DNA from: Patagioenas fasciata | Taxonomy: Eukaryota > Chordata > Aves > Columbiformes > Columbidae | Assembly: GCF_037038585.1 (NCBI RefSeq) | Contig: NC_092525.1 | Location: forward strand, 28,670,367-28,734,366 | Direction of reading: 5' to 3' | DNA length: 64,000 nt | In this document: positions 38,701 to 49,159 of the stretch, piece after piece | How the letters are laid out: every line of letters begins with the position of its first letter | How positions within the stretch are numbered: the stretch's first letter is position 1 | Notes under the pieces: generated by a model | Told to the model about the DNA's origin: nothing | The model's input: only the letters and a program-made list of their open reading frames with translations | Databases searched by the model: none | Program-made: the position numbers and the translations under genes

Positions 38701-40429
38701 CCTGCACTGCCTCCTTGTGTATTAGACAGGCCACCAGTACTCCCCCAAAACAAAACAATCCACAAAACAATGCAGAACACAGACCGCAAGAGGCCTTTTA
38801 TACTTAAACATCTGCGTTCTTAATTTGTCACAAGTTATAATTAAAAATGGATTGTCCCATGTAGACATTGGCCCTCTGCTTAGAGAACAAAACTAATTAA
38901 AGCAGGACTGATCAGGGAGACTCTGTCTGATAATAAGATAAACAGTTGGCAATGAGAGTAACTGAACCTGTCCAAACTGTCCCCGGTTAGTTCCCCCAGC
39001 CCATGTATCTGTTTCAACTGGCCTGAAGCAAAAGTCACAGATAAATAATAAAAACAAATGAATGAAGGCATCAGTTAGATACCAGCAACTAAAGGCAAAT
39101 ATTTGGAAGTGCTGTGTTGCAAAACCATGACAGACATAATTAAAGGTAACTTTTTGTTGGCTGTTGAGTAAATTCAGAAATGGCAACAAAAATGTAGATT
39201 TTTGACAGTTCTGCTGTGTAATGGCAATACCTAAAAATTAGCCAGAACCTGAGAAATTGATCTCGACATCAAATGTCTCATTTTCAGTTGTCTTAAATGA
39301 GCAAATGAGAAAAATTCTGGTATCCTTAGTATGTCACATTTTAGAGACACTACACATTACACTAAGTGCTCACATTTTTTTTCCTCTTGAATTAAGTATA
39401 ATTACAATTACAACAGGTTACAATCCCAAGAAGAAACCCATGTAACTGAAAAAGGAATGGTGGGCTGCTCTATCAATTACACTGTGCTGTGCTATAAAGT
39501 ATTGGTATGTGAACCTTGAAAGAATAGGGAGTTTGGCTGAAATAAGCCCCCAAAACTTTGGCTGAATTACTAAACTGAGCTGTCAATGCTGTATGATACT
39601 TGATACTTCCTGCTGCTTACTGAATCCGGTGGAAATGTTGTGCTGTTTATATGCTGTAAAATGCTATTTCAGCAATATTTTTCTTTCTGCCCTGATTTCA
39701 AGCCAGTCTTATCCCTAACCTTCACTATGCTCAGTCCTCAAAACAACGCATTGGCTGCTGATAGCAATAAACTGCTTCATAATCCCAGCAATTACCCAGT
39801 CTCCTGAAGTCATCTTTTGCAGTGTAACCTTAATGACAAGTGTATATAGGCTTGGCAGATGAAAAAGATAGCAAACTGAAAATAAGATATTGGATCCAAT
39901 ATCTTGACAATACCAGACCACTTTGTATCTCTAAATACAAACTGTGTTGTCTATGAATTATGTTGTTGAGTCCTCACCTAAACCTCTCCTCTTGTTGACA
40001 GCAACCTTCCTAAATCTTCAGATCTGTAAAAACTGATGGTGAACTGGGATTTTGATACTTCCCTAACCTTAATCTGAAAGATAGCAAATCATTACTCAAA
40101 GTGAAAAAATGGTATCAGCTTGTAACATCACTGGTCTCTTTCCTTCCCTTAAGAACCTTCCAGAGACAAGCAATAAGAAGACCAGACACCTCAGGGCCAC
40201 AGAACAGTCCCTGGCCCATTTTATTTACTAGATTCAGTCTAAAGATTCCCAAATATGAATCCTAAATTCCTATACCTCCAATTCTAACTCTTGCTTTTTT
40301 AATAACTACAGGATCAATTATTAGAGGAAAAGCCAATGGCTTTTATTCATATGAGATGAGTCTTATTGATTCTTATTTCTGGGAACACTGTAGATTCTGC
40401 CATAAGGTATGCTCTTTATACTTAGTCAT
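35704..40429. other. intergenic, no gene seen
   Basis: AT-rich. A GC-richer piece at 37690-37830 again gives overlapping short frames on both strands and is not a CpG island. The 38140-38340 part (CATCGGATGTGC then ATTTGCATTTATTTATATGC) is free of recognisable repeats and could be a conserved non-coding element. From about 39960, words of the tandem array below begin to appear. Confidence 0.45.
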
Positions 40430-41870
40430 CCATTTCCAAAACCTTACCCTTAACCTGTTAAAACACTAACACTCCCCTAGGGCAAGTATTCCTAGAGACT
40501 GAAAGGAAAGAGGAAAAGACAATATAAGGCATCTAGCAGTATCTGCCCAAGTCTCACCTCTGTAGCCTCTGCAGAGTCAAACACTAATCTGTAATTAATA
40601 CATAGGAACCCACTAATGTAATATAAGACAATACGAGTCTCTGGTTTTCATTTGCACTGTTTCTGTGCTTAGCTGCAGGAAACCCTGTAGAATAGAACAT
40701 TACTTGGGGATGCAGACACATTATATTACAAACCCTAAACTTGTGTAAAAAAAGCCTTCTTCAGATCTACCGAATGAATTCCAACTGTAAAACAAAATAT
40801 AGACCCTTAGCTTATTTCTCCATCTGGTGTAGAGATATTATTTTCTCTAGAGGAAGAAAACAACAGAAGGCTTTGGCTGCTAACTACATTAGCACAAAGT
40901 TTGCTGCCAAGATTTTTGCACTTATGAGAAATTAATTTACCTATTGATGATTTATTTTCCTAAGTTGTAAACTCTCTGCCTAACACTAGACTTATTCTCA
41001 GCCTACAGGAGACTAAGACATTAGTTTTTGTAAACTGATATAAGGCACTGGCTTCTGTCAATGCTTACCTCCTTCTTACCTCGTTTCCTATAGATTCAAA
41101 ATATAAGTGGAAATAGGGACAATTTAGAATGCAAGTATCACCACTAAACTGATTTCTAATAGTAGTTTTATTTTTAGGAAGGGCACAAATTTCTACAGGA
41201 AATTGCAACACAGTACCTCAGATTCTATTAATACCTCCCTGCTACTCATCTTTGGCAGTCTTGTGTACTTGAGCATTACTCAAAGTTTAGGACAGTTACA
41301 ATTCTCAAACCCTAACCCTATTACTCAAACACTAACTAGAATAAACTTGCACACAAGGGAATAACCCCCATAGGTAAAGATAATATTAGTCAATGGTTTA
41401 TACCAACACATTTAACTTTAAGGAACTTGTAGAAAGGTATCATAACCTGAGTTCTTTGCTAAAACCTTCAGCCTAAACCTAACTGTCCTATCTACCTCCT
41501 AAAAAGATAGTCTATTCGTTCCTATAGGACTGATAGAGCTCAAGGGACAGGTTTCTATCAATACAATTACCATCTCCAAGGGTCAGTAAAGTCTAGGAAC
41601 AATCTCGTTTAAGACTTCAAAATCCTCACTCCTAACTTTATGCCGAATCTTTTCCCTTTTCTTATTGTCAGCAGTGACATGAATGCCTACAGGAGAGACT
41701 TCATCAGGTATTGGTTCCTGCCAACAGCAATCTCTGCAGAGTCTGCAAAACCCAAATTTAAAAACAAAAGAAAACTTCCCAGACTGTGACGAAAGCCCAT
41801 ATATAACCTCCCATATATCAATTATGGAAAGACAAACGTTAATCACTGTTGTTTAAAACTGTAAGGAGTA
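40430..41870. repeat. degenerate tandem repeat, unit about 150-190 bp
   Basis: Three anchor words recur in the same order. (a) A CTAACCCTAA-like word: 40445, 40980, 41311, 41472, 41631. (b) A CCTA(C/T)AGGA(G)ACT-like word: 40491, 41002, 41192, 41368, 41521, 41686. (c) A GGTTTCTATCAAT-like word: 41051, 41221, 41395, 41550, 41713. Successive spacings for (b) from 41002 are 190, 176, 153 and 165; for (c) they are 170, 174, 155 and 163. The 12-mer CTCTGCAGAGTC occurs at 40567 and 41732, at comparable positions in two units. Copies are strongly diverged. Weaker traces extend to about 39960 and to 42790 (CTAACTTTAACACTAAC at about 42695, then GGCCTAGAAG). No coding meaning is seen. Confidence 0.5.
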
Positions 41871-44800
41871 ACAGGTTTTCTGACCCAGGCCCCTTCAAGC
41901 TTCTGGGGGGACTGTCAGATCCATATTAGAGTTCTTGATAATTTAATTTCCAAAACCTCTCCTATTTTAACATCCTACAATAAACTAGCATCTTTACATC
42001 TCATATTTCAAAATCCTGACTTCACCATATCCTAGTCATAATTTTATGAAACCTGGCAGCTGAGTCCGAAAACTGAAGAAAAACACCATAGACCTTTATT
42101 TTCTCTCCCAGAGAACTCTAGAGAGGATGAAGAAGTGATGCCAGAAGCGGAAGGGGAGGAGGACATAGCAGTAGACAATGGGAAAGGAAGAAATTTGCTT
42201 CACTGGAGAAGACTGTGAAAAGGTTATGGTTAGGGATTTTGTTTTGCGTGTTATTCTGCTCATCTTCTTTGTACCTATCTGCAACTCACTTTCAGAGAAC
42301 AAAGGTTTAATTTTCCTGGTTTTCCAGGTGAGGGCTTGAGCCTTTATTTTATTATCAAACTCCCTTAAATACAAAAATATCCCTTGTTTCTGTCAACTGA
42401 GTTCTGGCAGAATGATTATACTTATTTATTTATGAGGGATCATCCCTAAAGTAAAAGATAACACAAGTTATTGTCTTGCTTTTATCCAAGCTTGTTCTTA
42501 TCTTCATGATACTGAAGAACAGGATGCAATTTTGATGGTTTACATTTTTAACTCTCAGTGTTAACCATATTAACTAAGAGGCAATAAATCCCTGCTGCAA
42601 AATAGAGGTATAAGTTCCTACCAACCACAGCCCCCTTCTCAAATCAGCAGACCATCTGTTTCAAACAGTCATCATGTCATTAAATCCTTTACATGCCCAA
42701 TTCTAACTTTAACACTAACTTTATCCCTTACACAGGCCTAGAAGTTCTAACCTCTCATGTTGGTGTATCTGGTAGCAACTCCAGTTCATGCACTTTCAGT
42801 TTAAAAATGTAAGGAATTTTTCACCAGAAACTGTACAAATTCAATCTTCAATACACAGACAGCAACAGCCACGTATCTAATTTGCAGCCACATCACAGCC
42901 CTGCTTTTGGAGCTGGGTAAGGTTGCACAGTGCAGCTGCATCCAACCACTCCAGCTTTCCTATGTCAACTGAAGAGGCGTCTTCACATTCTCAAAAGAAA
43001 AAAACTTACTAATGCTAATGTTTCTGTAGTATTTTGGTAACTGAGCTAATGAGTATGGAACTATGCTGGTTTGTATCAAGTTTATTTTTACTATCACCTG
43101 TCTTCCCTAATTCTTGGGCATCTGAAAGAAAGAATCAATGGACACTGAGCCATTCCCTAACCTAAAGAGTCTGGTGTGGCACAGAGAAGCCCTTCAAAGC
43201 CTTAGATACTGGAACTGGGGGAGCTCAGTGAAGCTGTAAGCTATTAATATTACTGGTAGTAGCAAAGGCTATATTTCACTTCTTGAAAATTAAATCATGG
43301 AAGGAAATACTGTTGTTTATTTCATCTATATCCATGCATTCATATTTTTCTTTCCCTTAAAACTACAAAAAGAAGCTCATTAATATTTCACCTAGCAGAG
43401 ATTATTCCACTAATCTTCATTTGTAACCCACCTTTTTTTTTACAAGACTTCACTTCACTGAAGCAATATAACTCACTTTTCTTCCCAGTATTAATCATAA
43501 CACAGAAAACTCCTAGAAAACATAGATAGGCAGCAGAAATTAGATAAGGATGAAATACCCACCTACATAAATCAAAATAATTAAAGTGGTAGAAAAGGCA
43601 GTGGGTGATGACTTTTAAGACAGCCATTTATTTTGCAATATTACTTTTGTGCTGTGAACAGAACTGGAGAAAGAAGTTCAAGTTTTAGAATCATCAACCT
43701 CTGTGTGAAGCTAGAAACAAAGTAGTTTAAGCCAACTCAATGTCCCTGAAATACATGGAAACAATAAAAGCATACTCTTCCTTACCGTGCATTAGTTATT
43801 CCCAGTGAAATTACCCCTTTATATACAGAGAAGTCTCCTGCTTTTGGTGATGGCAAGAAATATGCTAGAAAAAACATAGTATGATTGCAAAACAGCCACA
43901 GAACATGACTTTTACAGTGATATTTCATTACAGTGCCTATAGCCTGAAGAATGTGAAAGCACTGCTGCTGTGAGTTTCTTGTAAGCTATAGTGGTCCAAG
44001 GAAATGTATTCTCTTCTCCATAGTTCCTACCCCCTCCCCCTCTTTGCCCCAAAATACAACAATGACCCATCTGTGCACATACAAGAGAGCAATTCCTAAT
44101 ATTTAAACATGGACTAAACTGCCAACGTTGATGTATCAGGGACAGAACATAATGAATGTCACAGCGCTTAGTCTTTCTTTTCAGTAAAACTGTCTTGAAG
44201 AGTAATGAGGAACAGGAAAGCCAACGGAAAGAACAAACCACTGTGGATCACAGTTCATTTAAAAAATAACATCATACGCTTCTCTCTGAAAACACTTTCA
44301 TGTTTTAACCATCCTTCAGATTCACAAATGAACATATTTCTCCTGAAATTACATGTTAAGTGCTGAGATTTTCTACCAAAAATATTTTAAGTATAATTCT
44401 ATGGCTCTCATAAAGCTTATCTATGCTCTAAATTGTTATTCATTCTTTAACATATTTCCATTGCATCTAGGCTGCAATTCACTCTGGAAGACCATCATGG
44501 CAATTAAGATTACAAACAATAACTAAGAAAATCAGTTCCACGGAAGTCAATAGTCCTTAATTTGATGGGCTACAAGATGTGGTTCTTCACCTAAATGTCA
44601 TGTGACTTTTATCTTGTAACTGCAGAATCTGATGGTAATTTGTTACCTGTCTGTGTAGCTTGATGTGCCAGATAGCTCTAAAAAACTGTGGTTCTGGTAC
44701 TAAAATTAATATAGAGTTATACAGAATTGCATACTGATAGAAGCATGTTACCTCACCTGAATTAATATATTTTCTTTCTAATGCCTTTAAGGGATCTAAA

Positions 44801-45879
44801 ATTCTGCTAAACAATTTATCCTCTTTGTTCTCCTTTAGATTGATGGAAGACCACAAAAATCAATGGGTACCTTTCCACTGACACTCTGGGGGTTGAACCA
44901 TCTCCTAATTTAAATTTAAATTACTGTGAGGGCACTGTGTTAAATTACTGTTTTCTACACTGTGAGAATACCTGTTCTTTGTCACCACCTATCTGAAATG
45001 CTTCTATTCCCTCTCCTGGGCAGAGACAGAAATTTTTATTTTTACTGGGATGCAGTTTAGCTATATTCATCTAGGCTAATAGGAAGGCTCAAAAATGCCA
45101 GAGAGGCAATGTCTGATGGACTGGAAGCAGCAAGGTTGCTGGTGATAAGTGTGTAAATTATAAGTATCAAGAGGAAACTTAAAACTTCATAGCACATGAA
45201 ATTTTCCAAGGACAAAGTAAAAAGAATGAATTGCCATTGGGAGTACCTTCTGGCACTGTAAAGAGGAGGATAAAACACCAAGAAATTGACTTGATCTGTT
45301 CTAGGAAGCCTCTAGTAAATGGCTGAAAACACCACAGACTCGTAGGGCAACAATTGTAGTACTAATATTTGGTTTCTGACTTTTGTGGATCTGGATGTGG
45401 TTCAGGTCCAAGACAGTTTTAAGACCAGTTCTGAAGGAGTAAGCTTTGACACAGAAAAGCAGGATGGACATGGCATTTTGGTGCTCCATGGCTATACTGT
45501 GGTCAGCCACTGGAAGTGCCAGAACAGCTTGGTGTACCTCTGCACAGAATGGCACCCAATGCACAGCATTTAAGGGAGCTTAGATGTAACTGCGCTACGC
45601 ACCTCAGCCCCTTCCTTTGTAAATCTAATGACAGTGATACCAACTATTTCAAAAAATCAAGGACAGAAAAAGCCAGGTATATTCATACACTACAGTAAAA
45701 CAAGATATCGTAAGAAAGGCTAATACACTTCTGAAATTTAATTTGACATCTAAAAGTAACGTGTATTTTGCAGATAAACCGTATGTTTAATGATTGCTGT
45801 AAGGTACTAAAGTAGAAAAATCTCTATGAAGGCAAATTTTTTAAAAAATGATATACGTGTCTATTAAAACGTGACCATA
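41871..45879. other. intergenic, no gene seen
   Basis: AT-rich sequence. The first kilobase still carries weak words of the tandem array. At 44535-44560 a 'ccacggaagtcaatagtcc' stretch may be an ancient repeat trace. No exon of a neighbouring gene is recognised. The frames at 45301-45573 are mutually antisense and unconvincing. Confidence 0.45.
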
Positions 45880-46451
45880 GTTTTTTCTCATTTCCCAGAG
45901 GAGCTAGAGCAGAACCTGATCCCTCAAGAGGACCTTGACCGGACCTGCTCTTCCAGAGGTTCCCATGTCCGTCCGGTCACCAGTGGGACAGCAGGACACG
46001 CCGTGAAGGTGTCTCGGGCAGGAGCTGTGAAACCTGCTCCCCGATGGCCAGGACGTGGTGAGGCGGGGAATGGGGACGGCTGTTTGGTGGTAGGCTTTTC
46101 TTCCATCACCCCGCTCCCTCCTTTCTGACAGCGCGCTTGAAGCGAAGCCTCCGGGAGTCCCCAAGGGCGTGTGGGAACAAGTGGCGCCCGGGAGTGGGTG
46201 TGAGGCCCCCGGGGCCGGACCTGCCGCCGCACCAACGCCAGCAGGCAGTTTCGGGGTGTGGGGCTCCACCTCACCGCCCCGGCTCCTCTCACGCACGTTT
46301 CATCACCCAAACATCCCCCTCTCGCTCCCTGCCCACCCGGCGTCCCCTTTCCCCTCCTTCCCGCTTGTTCCCACTGTCGCCCCCCGCCCCCTCACGCATC
46401 CCCGTCTCGCGCCGCCCGCCCCTCCGCTCCGCAGGGAGCCGCGGGCGGCAC

Positions 46452-46462
46452 TGCGCATGCTC
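46452..46462. promoter_or_regulatory. NRF1-like site
   Basis: TGCGCATGCTC matches the palindromic NRF1 consensus (TGCGCATGCGC) at all but one position. NRF1 sites usually lie near CpG-island transcription starts. It lies about 600 bp upstream of the ATG, further than the likely main start, so it could mark an alternative or divergent start. Confidence 0.5.
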
Positions 46463-46720
46463 GGGGCGCGCGGGGCCCGCGGGCTGGGGCGCGCGGGGGG
46501 CGGCGGTGGCACTGAGGGGGCAGCGGTGCCGCGACACCACAGCGGCTGCCCCCGGGTCGCTTCCGCCCCGTCGTTCCCCGTTCCCCAAACGCCTTCGGGA
46601 GGGCCACTTTTTGCCGTCCCGAGGGTCGGCGGTGCCGCGGGCGACTGGCGGTCGCGGAGCAGCCGGTGTGCCGCCGCCGAGGCGGAGGGCGGTGCTGTGG
46701 GCGGCCAGGGGAGCCGCGCG

Positions 46721-46725
46721 ATTGG
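46721..46725. promoter_or_regulatory. inverted CCAAT box (ATTGG), likely NF-Y site
   Basis: ATTGG lies between GC-rich flanks (CGCGCG upstream, CCTCCGCCC downstream), 340 bp before the ATG. The human COL11A1 proximal promoter is known to depend on an ATTGG element bound by NF-Y/CBF and to lack a TATA box; the position here is compatible with the equivalent element. I infer the start of transcription at roughly 46780-46880. A weak AT-rich word (GATTAAAG, about 46839) is the only TATA-like sequence. Confidence 0.6.
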
Positions 46726-46799
46726 CCTCCGCCCGGCGGCTGGCTTGTCAGTTGTGCTCCAGGGGTGGCCCTGTGAGCCGCTCGCCCAGCCCTCTGACG

Positions 46800-47064
46800 G
46801 GATGAAGCCTTTAGGGGGATGCGGCGCTCTTTGCATTTTGATTAAAGCCCCTCATCTTCCTTCAGTCTGAGGGCAGGGCACTAGGGAGGACGGGCCTGCG
46901 CAAGGCCGGGCAGAGAGAGAGGGAGGGGGTGAGAGAGAGAAAACCCCTCTTGGTAATCACGTATGGCTCTATAGGAGAAATCATCTCTGGGAATATAGTG
47001 GAAAGAACGGAGCTGGTATAAGCTGAAGGCGCCCGGGTTTAATTCACACTTCTGGGTGTCCAGC
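46800..47064 (+). other. COL11A1: probable COL11A1 5' UTR
   Basis: Sequence between the inferred start region and the ATG. The 5' edge is an estimate. It contains a purine-rich GA tract (about 46913-46942), one four-codon upstream ORF, and AT-richer sequence just before the ATG. No splice-acceptor pattern suggests an upstream non-coding exon, but one cannot be excluded. Confidence 0.5.
46963..46974 (+). promoter_or_regulatory. minimal upstream ORF in the 5' UTR (ATG GCT CTA TAG)
   Basis: An ATG at 46963 opens a frame of three codons plus stop (Met-Ala-Leu). The bases before it (CACGT) make a weak-to-moderate initiation context. It ends 90 bases before the main ATG, far enough for reinitiation. 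It could modestly dampen translation of the collagen chain if the transcript starts upstream of it. Confidence 0.45.
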
Positions 47065-47179
47065 ATGGAGATGCAGAGATGGTCCACAAAGTGGAAAAGG
47101 AGAAGGTGGCCCTGGGACTCGGCTGTAACCGTGCTCATCACTTTCGCTATCCTTCTCCGTGCTGCAGAGGTCAGAGGAG
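47065..47179 (+). CDS. COL11A1: collagen type XI alpha-1 chain, exon 1 (signal peptide), partial
   Basis: Encodes the first 38 residues of the alpha-1(XI) procollagen chain, a secreted fibrillar collagen that joins type II collagen fibrils in cartilage and the eye. Visible order: Met-Glu-Met start, a basic/Trp-rich n-region (RW, KWKRRRW, PW), a hydrophobic core at about residues 20-31 (AVTVLITFAILL), and a polar end AAEVRG. The pattern RW..KW(K).(K/R)RW.WD..VT......L..AREVRG-like closely matches human COL11A1 exon 1, including the EVRG end and the phase-1 junction (one base left over, expected to form an Ala codon). The paralogue COL5A1 lacks this Trp-rich n-region. A second in-frame ATG at 47071 gives two possible starts; GTG at 47056 is upstream in frame but not used. 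Only this exon is in the window; the laminin-G-like N-terminal domain and triple helix lie downstream. Confidence 0.88.
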
Positions 47180-47186
47180 GTAAGAA
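47180..47186 (+). other. COL11A1: COL11A1 intron 1 splice donor
   Basis: GAG|GTAAGAA matches the U1 donor consensus well. It cuts after the first base of a codon (phase 1), agreeing with the human gene structure. The reading frame happens to stay open to 47556 in the intron; that extension is not coding. Confidence 0.85.
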
Positions 47187-48480
47187 AGCAAAGAGAAACC
47201 CGGGAGACCAGTCGCCTCTCTCCCTCCCGTCGGGGAGAAGGACCCAGGGCACGGCTGGGGCCACGTTTCAGAGGAAACCTGTCAGAGTGGCACGAAGGGA
47301 TCTGGGGCCGACTCGGGGCGCGGAGACCCGGAGGGAGCCCCTGGCAGCGCGGGCGGGGAACGTCCCTCCCCAGGTGCAGCGGAGGGATGGCTCCCGGTCG
47401 ACCTCGGCGTTTAACTTCGGCCGTGGTCTTAATGCAGTAAGGGGGATGCACTGGCGAGGTGGGAAGATGAAAGAAATACTTGTTGAACAGGGTGATTTCT
47501 CTTCCAGCACTAAATTCAGTTTTGTGGAATGCGTCTATGATTTTCAGTTTTGTTGAACTTAAAGAGTCGTTACTCTGCTGAAGTTCGAAGTTGCGGCTGA
47601 AATGGAGCGACAAGTATCAGCCCTCTCCTGGGAGAGAAGAGGGAAAGTTGGTGACTGGTTTTCTCCATTCTTCGCGTTTTTATTTTTCCCTTTACAAAGG
47701 GCTTCAGTGGGCAAAAAGTTTTCCAGGACGCGAGGGGAGGAGAAAATCTATTTGAAAGGGCCCTTTGCCAGGCGGTGAGGAGCAGCTCCCGGCGGCAGCG
47801 GCGCCCCGCAGGTGGTGTGCGTGGCGCCGGGCCTGCAGATGCCCCGGCGGGGCGGTTCGGGGAGCTCAGCATGACGGTCCCTGTCTCCACACGGGCGGTG
47901 GCACCGCCGGGCGCCATCCCCAGCTTCCCTCCCCCTTTGCAGCCTGCCCGGGTGGGTCGAGTGGTCCCTTAGGTGTCCGTGGCCCTGGTGAGTAGGGTGC
48001 AGCCCTCGGGGGACTTGCGGTGGAAACAAGAGCCAGGCAGCAGCGCGGCAGCTTCAGCAGGAAGGAATCGCTGCGGCCCCCGCACCACCTCTCCCGTCTC
48101 CCGCACGTTCCCCCTCCGCAGCGCTCCCGGGCACGGTTCAGCCCTCGCCCGCCCGCCGCGCTGTCGCATCTGGTCGCCGCGAGGCTCCGGCTTCTTGAGA
48201 TGTGCTCGCACATTCGCGGGGCTGCTGCGTGTGCGGTGGTGGGAGCGCTTTCCTTTCCTACCGGCGGTGGAAATGCTGCCTCTTCCTCTCTCCCTCCCTC
48301 CATCCTCCCTCCCACCAGGGCCCACAGGCGCATCTGGGGGCCAGTCTGACTGGGACTGAGGTTTTTATTTTTCTGTGGATCTGACATCCATGAAAGGGCT
48401 TAACTCTCCGAAAACGTTTAAATTTTATGCATTTATTATTTTAACGAGGTACTTCTCGATCTGAATTCCCACTTTCTGAA
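47187..48480 (+). other. COL11A1: COL11A1 intron 1, CpG-island part
   Basis: GC-rich first part of intron 1, ending at about 48360. Long overlapping frames on both strands (for example 173 codons on the minus strand at 47866-48387) lack any domain. Intron-1 enhancer function is possible; no specific element is identified. Confidence 0.6.
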
Positions 48481-48580
48481 TCAACAGGCTCCCTGGAGGC
48501 AGCATAGTACAGTGATCAGTTTCCATTCAAGCTCTTTATACCTGGGCACAGTCTTGACGGTGTCAGATCAATCAGGGCTT

Positions 48581-48594
48581 CTGCCCCCTGCTGG
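48581..48594 (-). promoter_or_regulatory. CTCF-type motif
   Basis: The minus strand reads CCAGCAGGGGGCAG, matching the vertebrate CTCF core CCASYAGRKGGCRS at every position. It sits about 220 bp beyond the intronic edge of the CpG island and about 1.5 kb downstream of the ATG. CTCF commonly occupies such promoter-proximal sites. Its orientation is opposite to the gene. Confidence 0.7.
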
Positions 48595-48599
48595 CCTCA

Positions 48600-49159
48600 T
48601 TTCTGACAGGGCTCGGAGGTGGTCAGATTTCACCCCTGCTGCAATTTTCAACTCCAGTGGAGTTACACCCAGGCTGAATTAACCTCGCCGGTCTTCAAGG
48701 ATTCGGTTCTTCATTGCCGTGCCGAAACTAAATGTTTTCAAGAAGCAATAATGTCCGCAAAGGCATGGTCGGTTTCTTATGCCACTTTTCACATGACTAT
48801 GCACAGTAGAATGGCCTTAATTCAGTGGGATTTATGTAGATTATCTTTACATGATGGGTTGGATGCAAATGAACAGTTTTAAGAAAATCTAAACCAAAGC
48901 TGCCCAGGAAAAGTCAACAGAAGTTATCTGGTACTAACTGAAATATATTCAGCAACATTAGGCAGAATAATTTGGTTTTGGTAACTATTAAAAATCAAAA
49001 AGCTATATTCAAAATATTTTCATCCGGTCTTCTGTATAAAGGACATTTCAGAAACATAAATCTACAGGCTTCTTGTGTTTGTGGAAGCATTCTGAAAATA
49101 GTTCTTGAACTTTTCTGAAATACAGAATGCCATTTGCATAGAAACTACAGGGAGCTGTG
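48600..49159 (+). other. COL11A1: COL11A1 intron 1, nothing further recognised
   Basis: Ordinary intronic sequence. A CTCCAGTGGAGTTACACCCA stretch at 48652-48671 contains the perfect palindrome ACTCCAGTGGAGT's core (CTCCAGTGGAG by dyad CTCCA/TGGAG) and may be an ancient repeat trace. Confidence 0.4.

Larger units (their letters stand above)
45880..48360. promoter_or_regulatory. CpG island covering the COL11A1 promoter and exon 1
   Basis: G+C and CpG density rise abruptly at about 45.9 kb and fall at about 48.36 kb, the only such domain in the window. GC boxes (GGGCGG and complement) occur at about 46444, 46686, 46700 and 46731. The island is not centred on exon 1: about 1.2 kb lies upstream of the ATG and 1.2 kb inside intron 1. 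Many long frames cross it in all six frames (up to 233 codons); they are arginine/proline/alanine-rich and overlap each other, the signature of GC-rich DNA rather than of genes. Confidence 0.9.

Noticed and set aside
46137-46870. Long + frames of 222 and 233 codons in the CpG island
   Set aside because: They overlap each other and minus frames of up to 177 codons, are Pro/Arg/Ala-rich with no domain, and lie in the promoter. Stop codons are simply rare in GC-rich DNA.
47180-47556. Open extension of the exon 1 frame (166-codon frame from 47056)
   Set aside because: It runs past a consensus splice donor at the position and phase conserved in COL11A1; the extension is intron.
47866-48387. 173-codon minus frame in intron 1 of the island
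   Set aside because: GC-driven, overlapped by several other frames, no recognisable domain.
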